A stretch of 64,000 bases of DNA from Selaginella moellendorffii (lineage: Eukaryota; Streptophyta; Lycopodiopsida; Selaginellales; Selaginellaceae), in NCBI RefSeq assembly GCF_000143415.4, contig NW_003314290.1:487470-551469 (forward strand), written 5' to 3'. Positions within the stretch are counted from its first letter, which is position 1. Each line of letters begins with the position of its first letter. A program made the translations under genes and the position numbers. The notes under the pieces are model-generated. The model saw only the letters and a list, made by a program, of their open reading frames with translations, ran no database searches and was not told the origin of the DNA. Below, one piece after another: positions 1 to 10,746 of the stretch.

Positions 1-1153
1 CGAGCCCCCGAGCCCGGCAACATCGCCTCCTTCGATTGCTATGCTGGAGAACTTGTCCTCTACGTCGTCGGATGTATCGCAGTCGGTGGACTTGGTGTCG
101 CACTCGGTGGACTTACCCAGGCCGAAGTTCTCGAGATCGCTTTCTCGTTCCTCCAACGACGGCGCGTCGATCATGTCGAATCCTCGGTCGCACTCCTTCA
201 GCGATTGGTCGTCCAGAGGTACCGTGGTTACGACCACCAGTGACAAGGCTCAGGTGAGGTATCTCAGCGCTCGAGCTGTGGCCGAGAGGCTGGCCAAGGC
301 GATCCGGGGGAACACTTCCAAGACGAAGGAGCTTTCAAAGCGTTTGCTCCCGCCAGTTCCTCAGACTCCACCTCGGAGTTCCGAGTCCATCGCCAGTCAC
401 AGCGCGAGCAAAGGTGGTGGTGGTGGAAACGGGAAGCAGATCATCGAGGGCCTCCAGCAGAGCTTGAGTGACATGACGCACGCCTTGAACACGCAAAACA
501 GCCGGATCCAGCGGCTGACTGGCAGAAACGAGGAGCTTTTCAGGCTCTACCGTGGGAAGGAGAAGGAGCTGACGGAGCTGCAAACTAGAGTGAAAGACGA
601 GGACGCCCGAAAGCGGGCAAGGGAGGAGGAACTTAAGCAGGTAAGCAACAGCGGTCTTGGAGTTTTTTCTTTCCTTTCTAACATCTTTGCACAGGTCAAG
701 GACAAGCTCAAGTACGTCCAGGAGAAATTCCACGCGCAAAGCAGCGCCCAGAGCGAAGCGTCTCGCTTGCGAAGGCTGCTGGAGAGTGCCACGGACAGGA
801 TCTCCGAGCTGGAGCTCCAGGTAACGAATCAATCCATGTTGTGGGATGTGATTCTTACAAAACTGCCTTTGCTCCAGGTGAAAGAGAGGGGTCAGAAGGT
901 GGGATCGCTGGAGGTGGAGCTCAGGCACGCGCTGCAAGAGTTGAATCGGTACAGGGAGGAGATGCCGCGGGTGATCCGGCAGCGCGAGGGGATGAAAAGG
1001 GAGGCCGAGCAGCTGGGGCACGAAGCGCTCCGGATGAGCGCCGAGGCGGAGGTGTTGAAGCGGAGGGTCCACGAACTGGAGGAGGAAGTGATGATCCGAG
1101 ATGGCCACCTCTCCATCCTCAGGAATAGTCTCAATAACAACTACGACTGCTAA
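1..1153 (+). CDS. Coiled-coil protein, 5' end outside window
   Basis: I do not recognise the family. The frame is open from base 2, so the true start probably lies upstream; the first ATG inside is at 41. Two short in-frame introns fit GT..AG rules, 641-694 (54 nt) and 821-877 (57 nt); both are phase 0 and lack stops, so they also read through. The spliced product has a Ser/Pro-rich, basic N-terminal part, a Gly run (about residues 125-130), then a nearly continuous coiled coil of E/K/R/L heptads to the stop. The last residues (RDGHLSILRNSL) resemble the closing segment of several plant coiled-coil proteins. No catalytic motif or membrane segment is visible. A structural or scaffolding role is inference only. 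Confidence 0.65.
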   Translation, partial: EPPSPATSPPSIAMLENLSSTSSDVSQSVDLVSHSVDLPRPKFSRSLSRSSNDGASIMSNPRSHSFSDWSSRGTVVTTTSDKAQVRYLSARAVAERLAKAIRGNTSKTKELSKRLLPPVPQTPPRSSESIASHSASKGGGGGNGKQIIEGLQQSLSDMTHALNTQNSRIQRLTGRNEELFRLYRGKEKELTELQTRVKDEDARKRAREEELKQVSNSGLGVFSFLSNIFAQVKDKLKYVQEKFHAQSSAQSEASRLRRLLESATDRISELELQVTNQSMLWDVILTKLPLLQVKERGQKVGSLEVELRHALQELNRYREEMPRVIRQREGMKREAEQLGHEALRMSAEAEVLKRRVHELEEEVMIRDGHLSILRNSLNNNYDC

Positions 1154-1390
1154 CTTGTAATTAGCACAGCGTGAATAATCTAGCATAGATTTCCAGTTTG
1201 CAGTTCATTGCTAACTCACGGATTGTTTCTATCGGATTGAGCAAACCGGTGGAAGTTCATTCCTCTCAGATCCTTTTTTAAAGATTATGCTCGCCGGGGT
1301 TTGGAAAATTTTGTAACTTGCTCAAGCTTATCATTTTCAGGCATTTTTCCAGGAGAATGACTGGCACCTTTTCTACTCGTCACAGTGTAC

Positions 1391-1798
1391 CTACAAGAGT
1401 TTCACTGATTTGCTTGACAACAGCAATAATTCTTTGTTCATGTGTTCAGGGAAGATTTTATAGATCATCACGCTGCTGAGATCGTCGACAGCGGCCTGGA
1501 CGATCTCTTGCTGGGGTGTCGAGCCTGACGCCTTGATGATCCATCCAGTGGTAGGCCGTTGTCGACGATCATAATGCTCCACGAGAAAACGTTTGGAGAT
1601 TCCATCCTCTCGACAGATGGACTCCTCAATCTCAGGGTCAAGCCGCAGACCTGGTGGATGATGAAGCTCTCCGATTCCCTCCACGTTCTTGGCTTGTAGT
1701 CTACTTGCATGTCTTAAGTTTCTTGGCTCCCTTTCATTTGTGATCGAGTTAGAGCTGGATTGGCAACTTGATCCTCCAGATCGAACGATAACTTCCAT
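1391..1798 (-). CDS. Hypothetical ORF, 135 aa
   Basis: This is an open frame with a genuine ATG at 1798. No family is recognised. The middle is polar and acidic and the end is leucine-rich. It may instead be a terminal exon: a splice acceptor candidate (CAG before 1806) lies just upstream on the minus strand, and a donor candidate at 2138 closes the acidic ORF further up. Joining those two would use a different frame here, so the reading frame is not settled. Confidence 0.28.
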   Translation of the reverse strand: MEVIVRSGGSSCQSSSNSITNEREPRNLRHASRLQAKNVEGIGELHHPPGLRLDPEIEESICREDGISKRFLVEHYDRRQRPTTGWIIKASGSTPQQEIVQAAVDDLSSVMIYKIFPEHMNKELLLLSSKSVKLL

Positions 1799-2138
1799 GG
1801 CTTTCCTGGGAGCAAAGGCAGCGGCATGGACAAGCGCTTCTCCTCCTCGCAGCTTGCGTAGCTAAGATGCTACTGGGGCCAGTTCGAAGGGAGTGCGAGC
1901 AAGAGGGACTTGTATTCGCCCAAGTCCAAGATGGCTTGTGTTGTCCCCTAAAGCCTCCCCATTTCCATCTCACCCGGGCGCGCGAGGCAAGATAGCGAGA
2001 ACAAGGTAAATCACGGTTTACTGGTGAATCCAAACCCGTTAGTGTTTTTAACATGTTTAAAAGAAGCATCTTTTTGTATATTCTTTCACTGGAGAACAAA
2101 CAAGCAGCAGCAGCAGCAACAAGGACATAAAGTCTTAC

Positions 2139-2490
2139 GCTTCTTGATGGGCACCACAAGACTATAAACATCGGCATGGTCTGTTGAGTAGAGGCCCTTG
2201 CAGATGAATCCATTTGTAACATTTGGCTTCACGTCGTGATCATCGACTTCTTGCTTGATCACGTCTTCTTGTTCTTCATCATCACCCATCTCTTCCTCGC
2301 CAGGAGCTTGTGCTTGGAGGAGGGAAGAAGGTCTTGGCGCGGGCTGCGCGGTCTCTCGGAAATGCTTTGATGGATCATCTCGGCTGGCGCTCTTCATCCG
2401 CTTCTCTTCTTCTTCTTTTTCTTCTACTTCCTTTACCTCTTCTGGTGCCTCTTCATGCGTCTTTAGCACACTCCAAGCAGCAGCATGCAT
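2139..2490 (-). CDS. Hypothetical acidic protein exon
   Basis: ATG at 2490 opens a Glu-rich frame (EEVKEVEEKEEEEK) followed by a second acidic block and the segment DVYSLVVPIKK, ending at a good donor (GTAAGAC, from 2138). If the intron is real, the CAG-repeat stretch at 2103-2120 lies inside it. The function is unknown. It could be the first exon of a gene whose remainder lies between 1391 and 1805. Low complexity lowers confidence. Confidence 0.3.
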
Positions 2491-2830
2491 CGCCCGGCCA
2501 GCGCTCTCTCGCGGAACTGCATTTGATCGAGAAAGTCGCGGCTTTGGTGGAGGCGGAGGTGTGAGGAGTCTCTCGCAGGGACACCTATCGCTCGGCCGGC
2601 GCTAGCTGTGGAATTTCTTGCTGCCGCTCTCTTCCGAAGCATTCCTGGCCGGCGCTTGGAGAAAAGGCCCCGATTTGGTAGAGGCGGAGGTGCCAGGAGT
2701 CTTCGATCGCCCGCTGGAGAAAGGCGTAGAGCCTTGGTAGAGGCTTAGGCCGGGACACCGATCGCCCGGCCAGCGCTAGCGGAGTAGCTTGGTAGAGGCG
2801 GAGGTATCGCCCGGCCGGCGCTGGCTGCAC
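2486..2830. repeat. Degenerate GC-rich tandem repeat
   Basis: Two alternating modules recur with spacer variation: CGCCCGGCCAGCGCT (about 2488, 2591, 2766, 2808, plus a partial copy near 2650) and TTGGTAGAGGCGGAGGT (about 2543, 2677, 2731, 2789). The copies differ by point changes and small indels. The reading frames across it look like repeat artefacts rather than genes. Confidence 0.6.
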
Positions 2831-5080
2831 AAGATCTCATCGAGACGGATATGAAATTCAACGCCCGGAGTTCATCAATTTTATAAAGAAACTCGCTCGT
2901 GTATCACCCAGGAAATGGATCGCTCTTGTGCAGATGGTTACACAGATGTTTGAGGTCATAAAAAACGAGCCGGGTGGTGGACGTAGGCAGAAATCACTGC
3001 TCCACAACCTTTTGATCTCTTTCGCTGACGGTGGATATAAACGGAAGGGTCTCGTTTTGCAAGGCCGAGTCCGCTGGCTCAGTTCTTCTTAGTGACTCGT
3101 CGTGATTCGGCCACCCCAGCAAGTCTCGGACAACATCCGACCAGGCAAACTCGAGAGCCTCGCTTGTCAATCGTACTCCAAGGTCGCTGCTCCAGAGGGA
3201 AGTTTCTGTCGATCTCCACAGATTTGGGGATGATCATGTCAGCCAGGATGAGAGCAGTGGTCTGAGGCTGGTGATGGCGTGCTCGCGTTCGTTGCAAGGC
3301 TGAGTCCGCTTGCTGGGACTGCCGGAAGAATTTAGTCCCTTGATTGCTAACGCGGTGAGATCAACCTCTAGATTTCTTTTCTTCTTCCTAACGCACATCG
3401 TGTTTTTTTATTATTGACGAAGCCCAGGAAAGGTGGTGGCCCTTCGCATAAAGCACACTGTAGGCGGTATCAATCTCCTGCAAGTAACAGGAGCCTCTCA
3501 TTCGACCTTTGGCTTGTTCGTTCTCTAAAAGTTTTTCTCGGGGCAGAGTGGATGGCGCAGAAACGAGCCTGAGGTTTGATTGAATTCTTTGGCTTGTTCA
3601 TAGCTCTGCTCATTGTTGTCGCTGTTTCTAGAGCCGACGCCTACAGCAGTGTGATTTTATGGGAGGTTGCCACGGAACTAGTTCCTTGTAGGGACGGAAT
3701 GAATCCAATGCAAGTAAGCTCTTCTAGCACGAGGAGTCCTGCAAGCCGGATGATCTGCGACCGAAGCGATTGCCTCCAAAGATCTCCAGCTGGTCGCAAG
3801 TCTGGTGGAACTCCTCTTCGACTAAGTTGCAGCATGGACAATGACGCATGGGCGATGCAAGACGACGGAACAGTGTGACTTTCAATTCCTTCCATCAGCG
3901 TTCTGGATCTTAAACTGTGGACAAGCAAGTTAGTAGGACATGAAATTTACCTCAAGAGCAGTGAATTTTGGTAGAGCATTTGGACTCTTTCATGGAATGG
4001 ACTCTTTCAATTCCTCGTTAAATCACAAGAGCCTGTGATTAAATTCCTGGTGTTAGATACCCGTTTGCCCAGCATCTCCTATTGTGCAGCTTGCTGAAGA
4101 ACAGCTTTCTCTACTACAACTCCATCCATCATAAGTGGCACCCGGTCGCTACTATTCTGCTTCTAGAAACCCGACCGCCAAGAGAAAGATCTGGCACCCG
4201 TCCTATGGTCTTCGTCTATCCGCGTCTATGGAATCAAATACGCAGGCTCCTGGATGCTGGAAAAGAAAAAATAATAGAGAAGAGAACAAAGCAAATGGTT
4301 TCTGAAAGATCTTACAAGGTGTTTTGGAGCCGAGCTCACGACTTCCGATGGAAGGTCTGGTCCCGATCCAGAAAGCCTCGTCACACGGGCTTGGCAAGGG
4401 CTCGGGTTCTATCCATCTCCATCGCCAGCGTCTTGGAGCCCGGATTCGTCCTTCTAGAGCTCGTTCCAGGTGAATCCATCCCCGCATTGCAGGCATGGGG
4501 TGCCCGCTAGCGATGGCAGAGTAGCGGATCGGGAAAATTTCGTGTTCTTCCGGGGGAATTCGAGGTAACAGGCTCTTCCGGCACTTGCGGAGAGGAATTC
4601 CGGGGAAATGCAGCTATAGGAGGAGGCTGCAATGAGGAAGGCGATGAGCAGGGCGCGAAAGAAGGGATCCGCGCCCTTGGAACTGAGCAGGTATGTGGCA
4701 ATGCAGGTAGATATCGATTCTTTTCTCATGAACTCTTCTTGATCCAGGGATATGTATGGATTCATCTTGAGGCCACACCATTTGCAAAGGTACCGGGAGT
4801 TCACATCAATTTACAAGGTGCTTTGTAGTTTTAACGCGTTTTTCTGTTCGTTCTTCGTTTACTCTTTCAAAGTTTCTCACCCTGGCGAGTTGTGTAGGAA
4901 GAAGAAGCGGAGCATTTCTTGAGAACTTACGGTGATGCTGAGGATTTTTCAGCCCCCGTAGGAGCTGAAAAAGGCCATCTCTCAACATTCAACCAAACCA
5001 CGAGTAAATGATGACGCTTAAGACCGATAGCGTCATAGGAAGCATCTTGAGGCCACAGGATTTGCAAAGATATCGCCCAA
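2831..5080. other. No gene resolved
   Basis: Only short frames occur. The one at 3576 (hydrophobic LFIALLIVVAV, signal-peptide-like) starts at TTG directly after an in-frame stop, so it is not a gene as it stands. A 40-base stretch near 4763-4805 (CATCTTGAGGCCACA followed by TTTGCAAAG) is repeated in direct orientation near 5043-5086, which suggests an old local duplication. I see no RNA gene. Confidence 0.4.
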
Positions 5081-5259
5081 GCAGACGCGTTGGCTTATGG
5101 CAAGGTCAGTGAGAAATCTCTCTACGATCTAAATTTCTGTCTTCAAACCCTCCAGGAACTTCGAGCGGAAGGATTATTTGATCCCTCACAAGGTAAGTTC
5201 TTGTTCTTCTTTCCTTGGAGCTCCACAATTACCATGTTCTTACAGACTTTCACCGGAAA

Positions 5260-5420
5260 TCGTCCATCCCTGAGCATGCAAGTCACCACGACGTGGTGCT
5301 GTGGAACTCTATCATACATGGCTACGCACAGAGCGGTGACGGCGAGCAAGCTCAACTCCTTGGTGTGGAACTCGGCGGAAGGTACACACTTGGCCTTCCC
5401 CGTGTTAGGACACCGATGAA
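5260..5420 (+). pseudogene. PPR gene fragment
   Basis: The translation at 5281-5355 reads HHDVVLWNSIIHGYAQSGDGE, the helix-A signature of a PLS-class PPR motif, followed by a weak continuation that ends EGTHLAFPVLGHR in another frame. No neighbouring repeats, start or E domain are present, so this is an isolated, frameshifted relic of a PPR gene like those at 46-52 kb. Confidence 0.6.
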
Positions 5421-6031
5421 CGCGCGAACGAAGACCACAACGCTGCTCAAAGGTGAGGACCTGGAAAGAGAGCATGACACATAACTTTGTCTTGAGTGTA
5501 TCTTCAGGGGAAAACCCAGCTACTTCACCCTGTATTTCCTGGGCCTGGAGTCTCCCGTGGCTCTCGAGGACGAGGCAAAATCAGATGAAGCAGTGCAAGA
5601 TTTCTGCTGATCGCTGAGTCATCAAGGACCTGAGTGTTTAGAAAATAAAGAGGTTTTGTTTCTCCATCACTAACTCCGCGTTGGAGCAAACTGAAAGCTG
5701 TCCATTTCTTGTGCTTACATGGATTGTCTAGTGATCTCCTGGAAAGAGCAAGAGCAAAGAACATAAAAATAAGCGATTTTTACACTTACAGGGATTTTTT
5801 ATCCACATCCTTAGAATGTTACAGCAGGTATGATCGCTCTGGAATTCAAGTAACCGTCTTCCACACAAAAACATTCAAGTTTTTAAGCAAGCTTCTTTCC
5901 CGAGCAAAAATATCGCCGCCTTTCGGAAACCCAAAACCAAGTGAATGAGATATCTAATCAACCGACAGAAAGATCACAGGTAAAATTAGAAACGTAAGTG
6001 CTAATGGAAGAAACTAAAAGACGAGGACGAC

Positions 6032-6925
6032 TCAGAACACATTTGGAGGCAATCTAGAGTAGACCTCCTGGTACCGAAGGAACTCAATCTTGATCCAGTA
6101 GAGATCAACCGTGAAGTGGTCTCCACAGTAGCTGAGAATGGCCTCCAAATCTCCGGCACCCCCAAGCACCTTGGCGGTGTCAAGCTCGATCTGGTAGCCC
6201 GGAATGCCCGGTCGATCACAGTCGACACCGCCATGCCCAACCCCGCTGAGCAAAATCCCCTGCTCTTCAACCAGCCACGCGACAGTCACGGGATGAAGCG
6301 CCTCCTCCCCAAACGAGATGGCTCTCGCCGTGATACCATCACCCGCGTCGTCTCGCTCGAACAACACCGCCACCATCTGCCTCATGCGCGTCTTCAAGTA
6401 GCACTTGAGCGCCAGGAAGATCTGGACCTTGGAGCCGGGGCTATGGAAGTAGGCGTCCTTGTAGGAGAGGAGCTCGGGCAGCGTCTGGCACTGTCCAACG
6501 TCGAGGATGAATCGCGGCCATGGGAAGCAGCCAGTCTCGGGCTCGAGCAGGTGGAGAGCGTCATGGTGGGCTTGCAAGCTCGCGAACTTGATGTTTCCAC
6601 TTGGGGGATAGGCGAATCGGAGGTACTCCACCATCCAGATCCAGTTTAGCGCCGGTCGGAAGCACCTCTGAACATAAGCAGTGATAAAAGATTGGTGTTT
6701 CCGCTCCACGGCAACAACTTTGCCGCCAGGGCGTACCACGCACGACGCCCCTAGCTTCCATAGCTCGCGGTAGCGCACGAGCTTGGCTGTGGTCCAGCGC
6801 TTACCCAGCACGCACTCTTCGCGGTTGTTCCATGCCTCCCAGTCGAGGTCGTCGTCGTGCTCCGCCTTGCGCTCCACTGCCTCGAGCGCCCGCTTCAGCA
6901 CCGCCTCAAACGACTCTCGCGGCAT
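6032..6925 (-). CDS. Intact 297-aa protein, possible PD-(D/E)XK-fold relative
   Basis: This is a single-exon ORF with a real ATG at 6925 and a telo-box 21 bases upstream, so it looks expressed. I cannot name a family with confidence. The central part (residues about 125-165) reads P-x-F-I-L-D-V-G-Q-x-Q-T-L-x-E-L, then K-V-Q-I-F-L-A-L-K. This pattern (acidic residue, V-G, S/C-Q, then a beta strand with Q/E-x-K spacing) resembles a group of fungal and bacterial proteins assigned to the PD-(D/E)XK nuclease fold. A tryptophan-rich N-terminal third (DLDWEAWNN) precedes it. There is no signal peptide or membrane segment. The flanks are AT-rich repeats on one side and PPR debris on the other. The nuclease-fold reading is inference and could be wrong. 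Confidence 0.6.
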   Translation of the reverse strand: MPRESFEAVLKRALEAVERKAEHDDDLDWEAWNNREECVLGKRWTTAKLVRYRELWKLGASCVVRPGGKVVAVERKHQSFITAYVQRCFRPALNWIWMVEYLRFAYPPSGNIKFASLQAHHDALHLLEPETGCFPWPRFILDVGQCQTLPELLSYKDAYFHSPGSKVQIFLALKCYLKTRMRQMVAVLFERDDAGDGITARAISFGEEALHPVTVAWLVEEQGILLSGVGHGGVDCDRPGIPGYQIELDTAKVLGGAGDLEAILSYCGDHFTVDLYWIKIEFLRYQEVYSRLPPNVF

Positions 6926-6945
6926 CCTTAACGGTTCACACCTAA

Positions 6946-6954
6946 AACCCTAAA
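6946..6954 (+). promoter_or_regulatory. Telo-box
   Basis: AAACCCTAA lies 21 bases upstream of the 6925 start codon. The telo-box is a known plant 5'-region element of housekeeping and translation-related genes. Its presence supports this ORF being a gene; function here is not shown. Confidence 0.5.
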
Positions 6955-6959
6955 GCTCT

Positions 6960-8494
6960 GCGCTTTATTAGTATCAAGAACAGGACGACTCAGCACCGTG
7001 GCTGTGGCGTGATCCTTATGACGAATAAGGTAGCTAATGTGGAACTAGATCTTGATCATGCATAAGAATGAAATGCTCAATCAATTATGTATAAAGAAGG
7101 TTTGAAACAGAGAATTTTTAAGCCTTGATGTCACTCATGGCACCAGTGTTAGTTGCCATGTTCCCTGAGATTAATAACGTTGATATTGCATATAGAAAGC
7201 AATTAAAAGAGCAAGAGAACTGCAAAAAAGCAATATTTAAAGAACTGGCTAGCCAACACTGCCAAAAAAGCACTTTCCATCTTTCTCTTGTGTGGTAGAA
7301 AAATTCTTTTTGCAAGATTGATCCTTCCACAATTATAATAAAAAATGTTGAATGTGAAATTGTTGCAATTGTGGCTATAGATATCAAGAGTTATTTGTTG
7401 GCTAAGTCTTTTAATTCTTCTTTCATTGCCACAACAGCATGAAATCAATATTGCGGGAACATTTATTAATTTCTGCTGAAGCTAATTGAGGAATTAGTTA
7501 TCACATGTACTTAGACTGGATAAACATAAAGTAAGAATTTCTATATATTTTTTGTTAAGTATACAATCGGAAACTCATTTGCTAGTTTGCACTATAGTCT
7601 ATTAATATTTTATTTTGGTTCGATTGGTTATTTATAGAAAGTGTCTAAATCTATCTATTAGCATAATATTATTCTATATTTAGGTTTTTGAAGTTTTTGA
7701 GTTTGTATCGCTAATTTATTTGAGATATTATTTAGCATTTTATGGAGTGTGTCGTCTATCTTTGTTTTAATGAACATTGGATAAGCTAATGCTAAATTGT
7801 AAGAAACTAGATTCAAGAGACAATCCATAGGTAAAGGGAAAGAGCCCATGAGTAATAATGCATTTTATTTTTCAATTGGTTAAAGGTATTAAATATTTTT
7901 TGGTTTGAATTAGGTAAATTCCTAAAAAATTTAACTCAAAAGCTTACATAAGTGAACCCCTTAATGGTATCCTTGAAGAACAGTGTTATGGATATGATTT
8001 TGATAGCACTTATCTAGGGAGTGAGGCTAGAAAAAATGAAATATATTGTTATTTTATTGCATATAAAATATTCAATATTTTTAATTATGATTTTAACCTT
8101 TCAATGCTAAGAGAATAGTAATAGAAAATAGAATTAGAATGACAACAATCAACACATACAAGATTTGGATTGGAGAGGTATGAGAAGAAAATTTAGAGAA
8201 AAGAAAAGTTGTTTAATCAATGTTACACCATTTTCAATCCATTGCTTAATTCACTAACTCAAACCAAATAAATTGAGGACGATGATTTTTGGAATGACAA
8301 TAAAAACTATCCTATTCTATGAAGTTTAAAAGGGACACCTTGAACTTCTTTTTCTTCAAAATTGGTGCCGCTTCTTCCAGGATTTTTACCTGTTGACTGC
8401 AAAGAACAACTGAGCATAACGGCTCACACCAGACTTTATCAAAAAAATATTGTAATGAGTTCCAATATTGTAATTTTAATTAACTTAGATTTAT
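6960..8494. other. AT-rich intergenic sequence
   Basis: Only frames of 60-90 codons without family resemblance are present. Composition shifts sharply from the GC-richer gene to AT-rich DNA near 7060. I see no gene, tRNA or clear element termini; it is probably decayed transposon sequence. Confidence 0.5.
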
Positions 8495-9124
8495 TGTAGT
8501 GCACCTTATTTCTCTCCCCTTAAGCCAACTGAAAAAGGGGCAATTGCTTGATGAAAGAGCCCTTAATGACTATTTTATTTGAATTTATCCAAAATTCCAA
8601 CGATCCATGGGTAACAGTATATTCAAATTTCATCTCATGATCATATGCGCTACACTCACCCCCTAAGCCCTTAATGACTATTTTATTTCCCTAAGCCTTT
8701 AATGACTATTTTATTTCCATTTATCCAAAATTCTAAAGATCCATGGGTAATAGTATATTCAAATTTCATCTCATGATTATATAATCACCCCCCTTTAGAA
8801 ATGTCAATGTACTCATTGACTATTGGGTACAAAAGGAAGGATTCAATATGTACAATTTTAAATTTTAGGGGTAGAAATATACTTTGCTCAAGGGTATATT
8901 ATATTTTTAAGTAGCCACTAATCAATGAGAATCGAACCCATACCATTTGCTCTAATACCACATATAACTCACTTTATCTCTCTCCCCTTAAGCCAACTGG
9001 AAAAGGGGCAATTGCTTGATAAAAGAGCCTTTAGTGGCCATTTTATCCCCATTTATCCCCTAAAGTTCCAAGGATTTACAATAACAATATATCCAAATTT
9101 TATCTCATGATCACATGCGTTACA
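8495..9124 (-). mobile_element. TRIM retrotransposon, copy 1
   Basis: Two direct terminal repeats of about 160 bp (8495-8654 and about 8965-9124) are marked by TTAAGCCAACTG..AAAAGGGGCAATTGCTTGAT and a TCTCATGATCA end. Read on the minus strand, the 5' repeat is followed by a primer-binding-like TGGTATTAGAGC (8961-8950), then a short non-coding interior. A purine run (AAAGGGGGG, minus strand, near 8790) precedes the 3' repeat. The termini are TGTAAC..CTACA and the flanks are TTTAT and CTTAT (4 of 5 match). Part of the 3' repeat is tandemly duplicated (8660-8790). No protein is encoded, as expected of a TRIM moved by another element's enzymes. Confidence 0.75.
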
Positions 9125-9209
9125 CTTATATATAAATGAGCCAAAATAAGATCTATCAACTATTCACCATTTCATCACAAAGAGTGCAAGCCATTCTTGA
9201 GTTCACAAA

Positions 9210-10745
9210 ATGAAGATTTAAGCTTATGATTTGAGCTCAATTTTCAATTATAGTATTATATAAACATTATAAAATTCATAAAATTAAGGTTTATAGTGAA
9301 CCTAATATTTTTACAACTCTACACTTTATATAGATAAAAAAATTCTGGATGACACTTCTTATCCATGAATTTAAATATTTATTATATGCCATAATAGGGA
9401 GGTTCGTTAGAATATAACATAAAATAAGATTTTTTTTTGCACAAAAAGTAACTTTATCACTTTCTTAAATCTATACTATTTGTTCTCAAACTTTTAAATA
9501 TTATATTTATCATGATTTAAATATTAATAAATTTAAAATAAGATTCTTTTATAACTGTTTGAAAGAAAAAAAAATTGTTAATGTAAACTTGTTACATATA
9601 AAAGAGAGACTTGGTTCTTTTCTAGAATATATTTTTGAGGGGTTTATTATAATATAATGTCTAGAATTTATAGATTTTTATTTATACTCTCATTAAAAGA
9701 GAAATATACACAAATATTCATGAATTCTAGTGTTGGTAATATTAACTTTTGCATGTAAATAACCAAAAGGAATGACTCAAAATATTGTTTATAAAGGTTT
9801 AAATATAAAGAGAAAGAGCTCATAACTAAGAGTATAATTATTTTTCCAATTGGTTAAGAGTCTTGAGATAGTTGGGGTTAAGTGTCTTCAAATTTGAATA
9901 GTACTAAATTAAATGACCTCCTAGAAAATACAAATATAGGAGCTTACATTTAATATCAAAGAGGTCTCAGATCCAACTTTGGCTAGGAGTTTACATTCTA
10001 ATTTTTCTTCCCAATGTAGTAATTTAAGGGTCAGAAGTTGCAATAGCTATTCCATTGCATAATACAATAAAATCATACAAAAGAAAGGAAAAAAGGATAA
10101 TAAATATAAGTTTAAGATAGATGCAATGACAAAAGGTATAACAACCTAGGTGTAGGAAAATGTCTTTTTACTTATTTTAGAGAATTGCAAATCCATGACT
10201 TTTAAAAAATGCTTTATTTGTTTTTATCTTCTAGTGGAAATAATGGGAACAATTAGTATAACAATATATATGCTTTCATAACACATTATAATATTCCACC
10301 CCAAAAGACTATTATGAAATTTTTTTGAGATGGTAAAGATAGAAATAGAGACATATAAGCGTTATGGGCAGTATTCCAAAAGGAAAACTCTCACAAGTAT
10401 ATGAAATGGAAAGTATGTTTTTTAATAAATTATATGAAGTATAAACATTTTATATTATTAGTTGAAAATAAACATCAATACTCTTGAAAAATTTAATTAG
10501 CTCCAAAAGTCTTTTATAATTTAGCAATAGTAAGGATTGCATGATGTATATGAATATGCACTTTAAAATTCTAGTATAAGGTGTTGATAAAGATCTAATA
10601 TATATGTTTATAAGGAGCATATGCCTTCCTATATTCCTTATGCTTGGTAGTTTAAATATATAAAAGAAGGAAACTCTTGAATAACAATTATGTACTTTCC
10701 ACCTTTTATTTTGACTATATACTTATTTGTAAATGTAGTAATATA
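9210..10745 (+). repeat. Left long terminal inverted repeat
   Basis: This arm matches, in inverse orientation, 20600-21640 over more than 1 kb with scattered indels. Anchors are GAGCTCAATTTTCAATTA at the outer edge, TAAATATTTATTATATGCCATA, and TACTTATTTTAGAGAATTGC further in. The inner 600 bases also match 17945-18545 in direct orientation. The outer end recurs inverted at 32560-32830. It contains no coding frame. Confidence 0.7.
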
Positions 10746-10746
10746 C

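Noticed and set aside
3576-3878. Possible secreted 100-aa protein with a signal-like N-terminus
   Set aside because: It begins at TTG directly after an in-frame stop; no ATG, conserved motif or splice acceptor supports it.
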